The notes under the pieces were generated by a model. That model was not told the DNA's origin and did no database searches. It worked only from the letters and a program-made list of their open reading frames with translations. From assembly GCA_015056795.1 (NCBI GenBank), contig SVFO01000003.1:1-64000 (forward strand): a stretch of 64,000 nt of DNA, given 5' to 3'. The translations under genes were made by a program, and so were the position numbers. Below, one piece after another: positions 16,317 through 24,452 of this stretch (positions are counted from its first letter, which is position 1; every line of letters starts with the position of its first letter). Source of the DNA: Lachnospiraceae bacterium (lineage in GTDB: Bacteria > Bacillota > Clostridia > Lachnospirales > Lachnospiraceae).

Positions 16317-18461
16317 TCAGTTCAAAAATGCCTGATTGAGTTCTTCGGTCCCTGGAAGGACAAAACTTCCCTCCAAAATGATGGGGATTCGCTCCCCGTT
16401 TGCCTTAACGGCCGTCAACTCACCAAGCTCGTTGTAAGGGATGGTGATGTCCGTATGGCAATTGAAATATGCCTTCGAAGGGTCCGTTTTGCGAAGGATC
16501 GACTTCTCGTTGTCCCTTGCAACGATCTCCTTGCCATCCGGATTAAACACCTTAACTTCCTCCGCATGGGAGTAGCAGGTGTCACCCACCGCAAAATGGG
16601 GGCCAGTCTTCTCCGCAATCAGGATGGGAAGCTTGGCCTGTACGCCGTATTTTCTTGCCACAGTGTAGGCCGTCGTGTTCGTTCCGATGGCAAACTCCCC
16701 GATGGGCAGGGTCTTATGCTTAAAGAGAACATTGTCCCTGATAAAGTCCAGATTCTCCTGCTCCGTCTCAAAATTGCTACAGGAATATTCCGCAATCATG
16801 CCGTCCTCAAAGCGAATGGAGAGATCACGATACTCCAATCCCGAGAGGAAGACGCGGCTGACATTTAAGATACCATTCGTGCCCTGCAGCACGGGGGAGG
16901 TGAATACCTCGCCGACGGGAATGTTCACGTCAGCCACACAGTTCTCGAAAATCGACTGCTTCGAAGGATCCGTCAGCTTGTAGAGGTTGACGCGTAGATC
17001 CGTCTTGTTTCCGTTCATGCCCTTGACCTCGCAGTAATCCGCCTGGTCAAGTGCGGCGATCATGGTCGCCTGAATGTTCTGATAGGTCTTATAATTCAAG
17101 GTGTTGATCCGAATGATCTCCTCAAAGAATTTCCCGTAGGTCTCCTCGGAAGCATCTGGCAGGGCCTCGCGAATCTCAGGAAGCGGGAAGGCAATGATGG
17201 TAAAGCTTCTCTCCTCCTCGTTGATGTACTCCATCTGGATCTGACGCATTTTCATGCGATATTCCACCTGCTCCGTGTTTTGTTCCTCCGTCAGCTTCGC
17301 CGCCTCTGGCTTGAACACGGGATCAAAGTCCTTCTCGCCAAAGGTTTCTACCACGGCCGGTCCCGCATAGCCTCTCGCCAGGTCCTTGCGCGCTTCAAAC
17401 GCCGTCCTCGTCACCTCAAGACCTCTCTGACGCAGCGCCTTGTCAACAAAGAGCGCATGATCCTCCCTGTGGTCAAATTCATATTGACGGTTCGGACTTG
17501 TGGAAAAGCCGCTGCCTCCGCCATACCAATAGCCCCAGGACTGATCCCTTGCAACTGCCTCAAGACCGATCTTCTTTAGATTCTCCACGGCACGCTTCAT
17601 CATGCGCTCAAAACCGATGGGGAAGATGAGCTCCGCCGTCTTTTTCTTGCTCAGATCCTTTCCTGCAACCTCAAAGCCAATGCGATAGCCCTCGGTATAG
17701 GTATCTGCCATCGTTGCGATGGTCTCCTCTGGCTGCTTTAGCAGGAAATCCGCAATCTGCAGCTCATTTTCGCTGACATACTGACCATAGGCATAGAGAT
17801 AACGCAGGTCAGACAAATCAGCCGACGCTAACACTCGTAGCGTCGCTGATGCGCCAGGCACTACCATCTGATCGATGACGCTTTGCTTTCCAAAATCCGA
17901 ATAATCACTGACAAACCAATACAGAATCTGCTGAATGGTCGCGGGAGCAGGAAGCTTTTTCTCCTCGCGAATGCTATCTGCAAAAGCTCCGTAAACTTCA
18001 AGGAAGAGCTCCTCACGAATCACCAAATCCTCGAGCTGTCCCACATAGCAAAAGCGTGCGCACGCCATGATTTCCACGTGAAGGAAGCTAAGGAGCTTAC
18101 CGAGCTCCTCTCCCAGAGTCTTGACCGCATAGGTCGGATTACCAAAGCAGGTCTCATAATGCTCAGGAAGCACGTCCGCATACAGCGCCTGATTGCGCTT
18201 GCCCAGCTCCTCAAGGCTTGCCTTCTGAAGGCCGCCCTCCGCCAAAAAACTTTTATTATCATTTACCAGCATCAGCTGCGCTGCCATGCGGCGAAAATAC
18301 TCGTCAAAGTTCTTCGCCTCTTGGGTGCTGCCTCCCGCGGTTCCAGACTCTAATGCTCCAATCTCCAGAGTGCTGACCTCCAAGCCTTCTTCCACAACCT
18401 GTGCGACACGCTCCGCCGCCAGTTCAAACCGTTCTTCCAATAATTCCATACTAACTTCCAT
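16317..18461 (-). CDS. M29-like aminopeptidase with extra N-terminal domain
   Basis: The C-terminal half (from about residue 340) shows the M29 metallo-aminopeptidase pattern: VGEVFTSPVLQGTNG, EFAIGTN, HFAVGDTCYSHAEE and YFNCHTDITI, which supply the Glu, His, Tyr and HxD ligands of the two-metal site. Typical M29 enzymes have about 400 residues; this one has 714, with about 330 extra N-terminal residues that I cannot assign but which look alpha-helical. It is cytoplasmic with no signal peptide. It should trim N-terminal residues from peptides; the extra domain may restrict entry or mediate assembly. It lies alone between purE and a small membrane gene. Confidence 0.8.
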   Translation of the reverse strand: MEVSMELLEERFELAAERVAQVVEEGLEVSTLEIGALESGTAGGSTQEAKNFDEYFRRMAAQLMLVNDNKSFLAEGGLQKASLEELGKRNQALYADVLPEHYETCFGNPTYAVKTLGEELGKLLSFLHVEIMACARFCYVGQLEDLVIREELFLEVYGAFADSIREEKKLPAPATIQQILYWFVSDYSDFGKQSVIDQMVVPGASATLRVLASADLSDLRYLYAYGQYVSENELQIADFLLKQPEETIATMADTYTEGYRIGFEVAGKDLSKKKTAELIFPIGFERMMKRAVENLKKIGLEAVARDQSWGYWYGGGSGFSTSPNRQYEFDHREDHALFVDKALRQRGLEVTRTAFEARKDLARGYAGPAVVETFGEKDFDPVFKPEAAKLTEEQNTEQVEYRMKMRQIQMEYINEEERSFTIIAFPLPEIREALPDASEETYGKFFEEIIRINTLNYKTYQNIQATMIAALDQADYCEVKGMNGNKTDLRVNLYKLTDPSKQSIFENCVADVNIPVGEVFTSPVLQGTNGILNVSRVFLSGLEYRDLSIRFEDGMIAEYSCSNFETEQENLDFIRDNVLFKHKTLPIGEFAIGTNTTAYTVARKYGVQAKLPILIAEKTGPHFAVGDTCYSHAEEVKVFNPDGKEIVARDNEKSILRKTDPSKAYFNCHTDITIPYNELGELTAVKANGERIPIILEGSFVLPGTEELNQAFLN

Positions 18462-18566
18462 TCTTTATATACACCTTTCGATCTGTATTACTATCTTCCT
18501 TACCACCTAAGCAAGCCTCCTGCACCCTAGGTGGTACCCCCTTAAAATCCCTCGTTTAATACCATG

Positions 18567-18932
18567 TCACGCATGCAGTCCCCAAGAAAACAAAAGCGCA
18601 ACGCCAATCAAAACAAGCAGATTCAAAATCGTCCCGACCCAGCTGAGCACGTAAAAGCTGTCGCGATCTCGGAAGGACAGGATGCTGAGGATCTCACCCG
18701 TCAGGGAAAAAATCACAGCAAGCAGCCCCGTCAGTCCAAAGCCAGGCCTTGTCCCGCCCTGCTCCTTGAAGGAGAGATAAATCACGGCACAAATTCCGAA
18801 CAGACTGATGACTCCCAGTGCAATCGCAAAGATTGCCTTCTCTGGATGTCTTTTGTTTGTAAACTTATAGCTTCTGCCAATTCGCGCGGCAGATCTCTTT
18901 TTCCCGCTCCTGTTACGCATGCCAAGCTCCAT
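18567..18932 (-). CDS. small membrane protein with three helices
   Basis: This 121-residue protein has a basic N-terminus (RNRSGKKRSAARIGRSYKF) followed by three hydrophobic segments at about 32-54, 65-87 and 94-117. It may belong to a small uncharacterised Lachnospiraceae membrane family (DUF6142-like), but I recognise this only by overall shape. The likely start is the first ATG at 18932; a second ATG at residue 5 is also possible. It lies downstream of the 50-residue gene at 18990-19142 and pyrE and may share their transcript. Confidence 0.65.
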   Translation of the reverse strand: MELGMRNRSGKKRSAARIGRSYKFTNKRHPEKAIFAIALGVISLFGICAVIYLSFKEQGGTRPGFGLTGLLAVIFSLTGEILSILSFRDRDSFYVLSWVGTILNLLVLIGVALLFSWGLHA

Positions 18933-18943
18933 TCCCTAACACG

Positions 18944-18981
18944 GACAAAGGCATTTCCCTGTCTTTGGGAAAATGCCTTTG
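18944..18981. terminator. hairpin between two small membrane genes
   Basis: ACAAAGGCATTTCCC pairs with GGGAAAATGCCTTTGT around a 6-7 base loop. It is a strong stem but has no proper T-run on the minus strand, so it may be a partial terminator or an RNA-stabilising structure between the pyrE side and the 18567-18932 gene. Confidence 0.55.
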
Positions 18982-18989
18982 TATCAGCC

Positions 18990-19142
18990 TTAAAACGTAA
19001 GGTTCGACCTTCTGTTGATCAATTTGAACCCACTGATCAGTAGTAAAACTCCTGAAGCAACGCCTACTACTACCATGAGTACCCCTAATACAATGTTCAG
19101 TGCGCCTGCGCCGCCCATCGTCTTATACACTTTTTCTTCCAT
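18990..19142 (-). CDS. 50-residue single-helix membrane protein
   Basis: This short gene begins at 19142 with AAGGAGGAG 8 bases before its ATG and ends at 18990. The product starts MEEKVYKTMGGAGALNIVLG, continues with a hydrophobic segment rich in Val, Gly and Leu at about 15-37, and closes with a basic tail (KLINRRSNLTF). A single glycine-rich transmembrane helix is predicted, C-terminus in. It lies 29 bases after pyrE and is probably translated from the same mRNA. Function unknown; the ribosome binding site and the codon pattern argue that it is real. Confidence 0.75.
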   Translation of the reverse strand: MEEKVYKTMGGAGALNIVLGVLMVVVGVASGVLLLISGFKLINRRSNLTF

Positions 19143-19171
19143 GCCATGCTCCTCCTTCTCACAGATCGTTG

Positions 19172-19855
19172 TCAGTTCTTGCAGCCGTACTGCTCATAAT
19201 AGGCATCCAGTGCCTTCTTGATCTCATCATCAATGTAAATCTTTCCCTGATAAGGCTTGTTGTACAGGTACTCCGTCACTTCTGCCATGTCCACGATGGC
19301 ATTGGCGTCAAAACCGTACTTCTCCTTGATCTCCTCCAGCGCGCTCTTCTCGCCGCCAAGACCTACCTCCATGCGGTTTAAGGATACCATCAGACCAATG
19401 ATCTCCACGTTCGCCGCACCCTTTACCTTCGGAACCGTCTCCTCCATGGATTTACCGGAGGTCGTCACGTCCTCAATCATGACCACGCGGTCGCCGTCCT
19501 TGGGCTTGCTTCCAAGGAAGCTTCCCTTGTCGGCGCCGTGATCCTTCTCCTCCTTGCGGTCGGAGCAATAACGGATCTCCTTGCCATAAAGCTTGCTGAA
19601 TGCAATCGAGGTTGCCACGCTGATGGGAATTCCCTTATAGGCAGGTCCAAACAACAGGTCAAAATCATCACCATACTTGTCATGAATCGCCTTCGCGTAA
19701 TACTCGCCCAGCTTCATCAGCTGACTGCCCGTCACGTATCCGCCGGCATTCATAAAAAACGGGGACTTTCTTCCGCTCTTGAGCGTAAACTCGCCGAACT
19801 TCAAAACCCCGCAATCTACCATAAACTCAATAAACTCCTGCTTATACTGCTCCAC
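19172..19855 (-). CDS. pyrE: orotate phosphoribosyltransferase PyrE
   Basis: PyrE transfers the phosphoribosyl group of PRPP to orotate, giving OMP for UMP synthesis. The protein is 227 residues, with SGRKSPFFMNAGG near the start, LLFGPAYKGIPISVA, and the PRPP-binding motif VMIEDVTTSGKSMEE near residue 120. The loop EKDHGADKGSFLGSKPKDG carries the catalytic Lys/His region. The partner pyrF lies separately at 34434. The neighbouring genes are two small membrane proteins. Confidence 0.97.
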   Translation of the reverse strand: MEQYKQEFIEFMVDCGVLKFGEFTLKSGRKSPFFMNAGGYVTGSQLMKLGEYYAKAIHDKYGDDFDLLFGPAYKGIPISVATSIAFSKLYGKEIRYCSDRKEEKDHGADKGSFLGSKPKDGDRVVMIEDVTTSGKSMEETVPKVKGAANVEIIGLMVSLNRMEVGLGGEKSALEEIKEKYGFDANAIVDMAEVTEYLYNKPYQGKIYIDDEIKKALDAYYEQYGCKN

Positions 19856-20020
19856 GTATCTCTCCTCCGATCTCCATACCGTCCGCGACCTTCCTCGCCA
19901 CTTCCTTACCTAGCTTACCATAAACATTACCTCATTTCAAGCCTAATTCAGCTTACCTAACAGTCATTTGATATATTTACAGTTTTTCCTTTAACATGAT
20001 GATTATCGATCATCCATATA

Positions 20021-20163
20021 CCCGAGGGGCTGTTTGAATGTTCTCTCTCAGGCATGTGTCCCAAGCGTCGGTACTTAGGCGGCGTATTTTGACGCCTTAG
20101 TACCGCTACGCTGGACCCATAGTGCGAACGTGCCTGAGAGAGAATATCAAACATAGCCCTGAG
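20021..20163. repeat. palindromic element, copy B (143 bp)
   Basis: The shorter copy of the element at 15230-15458, in reverse orientation. It folds as one long hairpin: CCCGAGGGGCT with AGCCCTGAG at the base, CTCTCTCAGGCA (20043-20054) with TGCCTGAGAGAG (20131-20142), AGCGT with ACGCT, CGGTACT with AGTACCG, and GGCGT with ACGCC at the tip. Where its outer arm differs from copy A both sides differ together: TTTGA/TCAAA here, TTGGA/TCCAA in copy A. Confidence 0.85.
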
Positions 20164-20193
20164 TTCTGCAGATATAATCATTTTAAATAATCA

Positions 20194-20217
20194 AATGGCG
20201 CCACGAGGGCGCCATCC
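20194..20217 (-). terminator. terminator of the ABC transporter operon
   Basis: GGCGCC pairs with GGCGCC around a 5-base loop, followed on the minus strand by ATTTGATTATTT. It lies about 55 bases after the stop codon at 20269. Confidence 0.65.
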
Positions 20218-20268
20218 GATTGGAAAGAGTTTTATGAAATCTTGAAGAGTAAATGTGTTTGTTGGCGC

Positions 20269-22047
20269 CTATGCGATGTCCTCCATCTGCGCCGTGTACA
20301 GGCGATAGTAATATCCCTTCTTCGCCATCAGTTCCATATGCGTTCCGCACTCCACGATGCCGCCCTGATCAACGTACATGATCTTGTCACAGTTCTTAAT
20401 CGTGGACAGGCGGTGCGCGATAATAAAGCTTGTTCTGCCCTTCAGCATCGCGTTCAGGCCCTGCTGCAGCGCACGCTCCGTCTGAACGTCAATGCTGGAG
20501 GTTGCCTCATCCAAAACAAGGATGGAGGGATTCGACAACAGCGTTCTCGCAAAGGAAATCAGCTGCTTCTGACCCTGAGACAACAGGGAGCCGCGCTCCT
20601 TAACCTCGGTCTTATAGGCATCCGGGAAGCGCTGAATAAATTCATCCGCGCAAACTAACTTACTGGCTTCCTTAATCTCCTCCTCCGTGGCATCAAGCTT
20701 ACCGTAGCGGATGTTGTCCTCGATGGTGCCAGAGAAAATGAAGCTATCCTGTAGCATGATACCCATCTGGGATCTCAGGGACTTCAGCGTCACCTTCGAA
20801 ATGTCCTGACCATCAATGAGCACCTTGCCGCCATTGAGGTTATAGAATCTGGAAATCAGGTTGACGATGGTACTCTTGCCCGCGCCAGTCGGTCCAACCA
20901 GTGCCACGCTCTCGCCAGGTTCTACGGAGAAGGAAAGGTCCTTTAAGACGGGCTTTCCTGCCTCATAGCTGAAATCTACGTGCTCGAAGGTCACCTGTCC
21001 CTTGATGGGAGGCATCTCCGTTGCACCCTCCTCGTCCGCAACCTTCACGGGCTCGTCGAGGGTTTCAAAAATACGCTCCAGATAAGCGATGTTATTCAGG
21101 AAGTTGTTGAAAATGTTGCCAAGGCTCATGATGGGCTGCCAAAATCTCGACGCATAGGAGGAGATGGCAAAGATCACGCCAAGGCTGGTATTTTCGCCAA
21201 ACACCACCAATCCAAAGATGAAAATGGCAGCGCGCACGAAAACGGAAATGCTGTCAATGCCAGGCCAGACAAGGTTATTGTAGCTCACGGCCTGCATCCA
21301 TGTCTTACGGCAGTTGTCAGAAAGCGTCTCAAAGGTCTGCGCGTTCTCCTCTTCCCTTGCGAAGATCTGCGTGATTCTGGCACCAACGATGTTCTCCTGA
21401 AGGTAAGCATTCAGGTTCGAGTTCTTATTCGAAACCATCTGCCATGCCTTTCTCTGCTTCTGCTTAATCCAGAACAGGAACACCATCAGGATGGGCACGC
21501 CCGCCAAAACAACCAGGGAGAGCTTTACGTCCGTCAGCAGCATAAATACCACGATAAAGATCAGGTTCATGCTCTCGAGAACGACATTGATCAGTCCGTT
21601 GGAAAGCATGTCGGACACGGAGTTAACATAGTTTACCACGCGGATCAAAATCTTGCCGTGCGGTCTGTCATCATAATACTGGAACGAGAGCTTTTGCAGG
21701 TGCTCAAACACGTCCTTACGGATGTCATAAATGATCTTTTGGCTGACGCCGACCATGATTCTGGAACGAATCGTGGTGAAGGTCACACCGATGACAAAGG
21801 TCAAAATCAAGAGTCCTGCCAGCAGATAGAGCTGGTTGGTATCCTTGTTGGGAATGGCATTGTCGAGTGCGTACTGCGTCAGCTTCGGCGAGAACAGTCC
21901 CATGATGCCGCCGACGGCACTAAGGAGCAGCGCGAACAGCATCTTTCCCGTGTACTTTTTGATATAAACGGAGGCTCTGATGAGATGTTTAAACTCAAAG
22001 GGAGTTTCCAGTATTTCGTCTTCCTTATAGGTATTTCTTCTTGCCAT
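20269..22047 (-). CDS. ABC exporter, fused permease and ATPase (second subunit)
   Basis: The 592 residues have six transmembrane helices in about 1-330 followed by an ATPase domain with Walker A GPTGAGKST near 377, Q-loop QMGIMLQDS, signature LSQGQKQLIS and Walker B ILVLDEATSSID, ending in the IAHRLST switch. The signature Gln-for-Gly change (LSQGQ) is common in multidrug exporters. Its ATG overlaps the stop of the upstream half-transporter by one base (TAATG), so the two are coupled and should form a heterodimer that exports drugs, peptides or lipids. The substrate is unknown. Confidence 0.95.
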   Translation of the reverse strand: MARRNTYKEDEILETPFEFKHLIRASVYIKKYTGKMLFALLLSAVGGIMGLFSPKLTQYALDNAIPNKDTNQLYLLAGLLILTFVIGVTFTTIRSRIMVGVSQKIIYDIRKDVFEHLQKLSFQYYDDRPHGKILIRVVNYVNSVSDMLSNGLINVVLESMNLIFIVVFMLLTDVKLSLVVLAGVPILMVFLFWIKQKQRKAWQMVSNKNSNLNAYLQENIVGARITQIFAREEENAQTFETLSDNCRKTWMQAVSYNNLVWPGIDSISVFVRAAIFIFGLVVFGENTSLGVIFAISSYASRFWQPIMSLGNIFNNFLNNIAYLERIFETLDEPVKVADEEGATEMPPIKGQVTFEHVDFSYEAGKPVLKDLSFSVEPGESVALVGPTGAGKSTIVNLISRFYNLNGGKVLIDGQDISKVTLKSLRSQMGIMLQDSFIFSGTIEDNIRYGKLDATEEEIKEASKLVCADEFIQRFPDAYKTEVKERGSLLSQGQKQLISFARTLLSNPSILVLDEATSSIDVQTERALQQGLNAMLKGRTSFIIAHRLSTIKNCDKIMYVDQGGIVECGTHMELMAKKGYYYRLYTAQMEDIA

Positions 22048-23945
22048 TACTGTTCTCCCCCCTTTCCATCCTCTACTTTTCCTGTGTGATAGGATTTTGC
22101 CATGCCCTCGGCCATGGCCTCGGCATGTTCTGCGAGGCTTTCCTTTGTGAGACTTGCCACCTCAGAACGAATCACGGCATCCTCACCCATCTGAAGCTTT
22201 ACAAGGCTTGCATAGTAGCCATCCTGTGCCACCAGCTCGTCATGCGTACCGCTCTCGGCGATCCTTCCGTCCTGAATGACAAGAATCTTGTCTGCGGACT
22301 TCGTGGTCGAAATTCTCTGGGCAATGATAATCTTGGTGCAGGGGAAATCCAGTGACTTTAGGCTGTGCTGGATCTGCTTCTCCGTCTCCATGTCGACTGC
22401 GGAGGTCGTATCATCCAAAATTAGGATGGAAGGCTTCACCGCAAGGGCTCTCGCGAGGGAGATTCTCTGCTTTTGTCCGCCGCTAAGGCCTACGCCTCGT
22501 TCACCGACAATGGTCTGATAGCGCTCTGGCATCTTCGCAATGAAGTCTGCCGCTGCGGAATATCTTGCAAACTTTTCTACGTCCTCCTTCGAAAGCTCGG
22601 AATCACCGTAGGCAATGTTGCTGTCAATCGTGTCTGAATACAGAAGCACGTCCTGCGTTGCCAGTCCAATGCTCTTTCGAAGCTGATGGAGCTTATACTT
22701 TCGAACGTCCACGCCGTCCACGTAGACATGGCCCTCCGTGGGTTCAAAGAATCTCGGGATCAGGTGGATCAGCGTCGTCTTGCCGCAGCCCGTCTCACCC
22801 ATGATGGCAACGGTCTGACCAGGCTCTACCGTGAAGCTTACGTCATGCAATACGGGATACTTGCCGTCAGCATAACGGAAGCTCACGTTCTTAAACTCAA
22901 CCTTGCCCTGCAGACGATCAGGATGATCAATGGCGTCAGGCAGGTCAACGATCTCAGGCTCTGAATAATAAATCTCCATGACCTTATAGGAGGCTGCGGA
23001 GAAGCGCTGGAACTCGTTCATGATGTTTCCCAGCATTCTCATGGGGTTCGCAATGGCCCAGATCAAACCAGAAAATGCCACGTACTGACCCATGGTGATC
23101 TGCTCCTTCATGATGAAGATGCCGCCCACGACAAGGAGCACAATCGGCATCAGGTTTGCAAAGGCCTCCACGTAAGGGAAGTATGTCAGCCAGGTCATGG
23201 CCGTCTTACGGTTCATCTGCATGTAGTCCTGATTGCACTTGTCGAACTTATCAATCTCGTAATCCTCGCGGGCAAAGGCCTTGACCACGCGGTTTCCGGA
23301 GATATTCTCCTGCGCCGCCGTGTTCATCTGTGCCATCTTCTCACGGAGCTCCCGATGTCTCGGGCCAACCTTATTCTTAAACAGAATGACGATGATCAGG
23401 ATAAAGGGTGCAATGGCAAACAGGCAAAGCGTCAGCTTCCAGTTCATGTACGTGAAGTAAATGGCCACGGCGATCATCAGGGAGAGGGACTCCACGATGG
23501 TTCGAATGACCCATGCGATCATGTGACGAATCGCATCAAGGTCTCCCGTCACGCGGGTCATCAGGTCACCCGTGCGGTACTTGCCGTAGAAATTCATGTC
23601 CTGCGTCTCAATTTTGCGAAACAAATGATTTCTGATTCGATAGAGGACCTTCTGGGACACCATCTCCGAACCCATACAGGTCAGGTACACGATGGTCGTA
23701 CGAAGAAGCGTCAACAAAATCATGGTGACGATCAGCTTGTACAGCATATCCTTGTGGTTTATAAGGTTTTCCCTCGCCTCCTCACCAATCAGGAATTCAT
23801 CCAGAATTCTCTGCGTAAAGTGCGGAACCACAAGCTGCAGCGCGTTATAGCTGACTGCGCCAATCAGCGTGATCACATAAAGGAGCTTGTACCCCTTCAT
23901 GTTTTCAAAAATAAATTGAATCTTTGAATGATGCTCTCTCTCCAT
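22047..23945 (-). CDS. ABC exporter, fused permease and ATPase (first subunit)
   Basis: This 632-residue half-transporter has six helices in about 1-330 and an ATPase domain with Walker A GETGCGKTT near 391, signature LSGGQKQRIS and the D-loop sequence ILILDDTTSAVD. Walker B ends in Asp-Asp where the catalytic Glu is expected, so its own ATP site is probably the degenerate one, as in BmrC/BmrD-type heterodimers; the partner encoded next has the canonical Glu. A Lys/Glu/Ala-rich tail of about 40 residues follows. It heads a two-gene operon. No MarR-type regulator is adjacent, and no clear promoter was identified. Confidence 0.95.
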   Translation of the reverse strand: MEREHHSKIQFIFENMKGYKLLYVITLIGAVSYNALQLVVPHFTQRILDEFLIGEEARENLINHKDMLYKLIVTMILLTLLRTTIVYLTCMGSEMVSQKVLYRIRNHLFRKIETQDMNFYGKYRTGDLMTRVTGDLDAIRHMIAWVIRTIVESLSLMIAVAIYFTYMNWKLTLCLFAIAPFILIIVILFKNKVGPRHRELREKMAQMNTAAQENISGNRVVKAFAREDYEIDKFDKCNQDYMQMNRKTAMTWLTYFPYVEAFANLMPIVLLVVGGIFIMKEQITMGQYVAFSGLIWAIANPMRMLGNIMNEFQRFSAASYKVMEIYYSEPEIVDLPDAIDHPDRLQGKVEFKNVSFRYADGKYPVLHDVSFTVEPGQTVAIMGETGCGKTTLIHLIPRFFEPTEGHVYVDGVDVRKYKLHQLRKSIGLATQDVLLYSDTIDSNIAYGDSELSKEDVEKFARYSAAADFIAKMPERYQTIVGERGVGLSGGQKQRISLARALAVKPSILILDDTTSAVDMETEKQIQHSLKSLDFPCTKIIIAQRISTTKSADKILVIQDGRIAESGTHDELVAQDGYYASLVKLQMGEDAVIRSEVASLTKESLAEHAEAMAEGMAKSYHTGKVEDGKGGEQ

Positions 23946-24075
23946 CTTTGACGATATACGCCTCCTAAGTCGTAAAAAAGGTTAATTGTTCAGTTACTAA
24001 CATTTTTCTTATACCCATTGTAGTCTGACGAAGGAAAAAAAGAAATGTAGAAAATTGTGGCCTGAATGTACTATA

Positions 24076-24104
24076 TTGACATTTCCCCCTCTCCATGTTA
24101 GAAT
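24076..24104 (+). promoter_or_regulatory. sigma-A promoter of the polyamine-cluster leader
   Basis: A perfect TTGACA at 24076-24081 and TAGAAT at 24099-24104 are separated by 17 bases. Transcription should begin near 24111, giving a leader of about 340 bases before the speA start codon at 24453. Confidence 0.88.
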
Positions 24105-24110
24105 GCACCT

Positions 24111-24390
24111 AGTTAAGCTTTTTGAAAGTCTTACGATGCATTAAAATGATTATTGAAATATTTCCCAAAGCGCCTTATTTCTTAGGGAAATAACTAATTT
24201 TATAAGTTGGTTTCTTAAAACCGAAATAGCGCATCCGCGCTGGCTTGTGAAACGGTCAATAAGAGTACGCAGATTTTTTTTGCAGGAAAGACTCTCGAAA
24301 GCCCTATCCAGAAACATTGCATATGGCATGCACGCTTTATCAGAGGAAGAAATTCCCCTCGCGCGCCTAAGTTTTTGAAGAAAAAAACAA
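24111..24390 (+). ncRNA. structured leader RNA of unknown class upstream of speA
   Basis: Between promoter and attenuator lie at least three local hairpins: TATTTCCC (24159-24166) with GGGAAATA (24185-24192), GGTTT (24209-24213) with AAACC (24218-24222), and AGCGC (24228-24232) with GCGCT (24237-24241). A run of eight or nine T residues at 24273-24281 follows, so a separate RNA of about 170 bases could end there. I searched by eye for lysine, SAM, purine, THF, glycine, T-box and cyclic-dinucleotide consensus elements and found none. It may be an undescribed riboswitch, a 6S-like small RNA, or a protein-bound leader. Confidence 0.55.
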
Positions 24391-24427
24391 GCCCGTCACG
24401 GATTTGCGCCGTGACGGGTTTTTATTT
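24391..24427 (+). terminator. attenuator terminator in the speA leader
   Basis: A perfect 10-base stem (CCCGTCACGG at 24392-24401 with CCGTGACGGG at 24409-24418) and a 7-base loop are followed by TTTTTATTT. It ends only 26 bases before the speA ATG and lies downstream of the strong promoter, so by default it should stop transcription before the gene. This suggests conditional read-through. I could not find a convincing antiterminator pairing by eye. Confidence 0.85.
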
Positions 24428-24452
24428 GAAAGCTAGAAAGGTACTACTTATC

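Larger units (their letters stand above)
19856..20268. other. gene-free stretch upstream of pyrE
   Basis: These 413 bases contain palindromic element copy B (20021-20163), the terminator of the ABC transporter operon (20194-20217), and about 150 bases next to pyrE that should hold its promoter. I could not settle on a convincing promoter there. An open frame at 19957-20181 arises from the element and is not a gene. Confidence 0.7.

Noticed and set aside
20980..22089. A 369-codon open frame opposite the ABC transporter gene
   Set aside because: It is fully antisense to a gene with clear ABC motifs, is rich in His and Asp as expected for reversed codons, and has no ribosome binding site.
24375..24452. 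N-terminal extension of SpeA from the ATG at 24375
   Set aside because: It would place the start codon before the intrinsic terminator at 24391-24427; the ATG at 24453 has the better ribosome binding site and matches the family's N-terminus.
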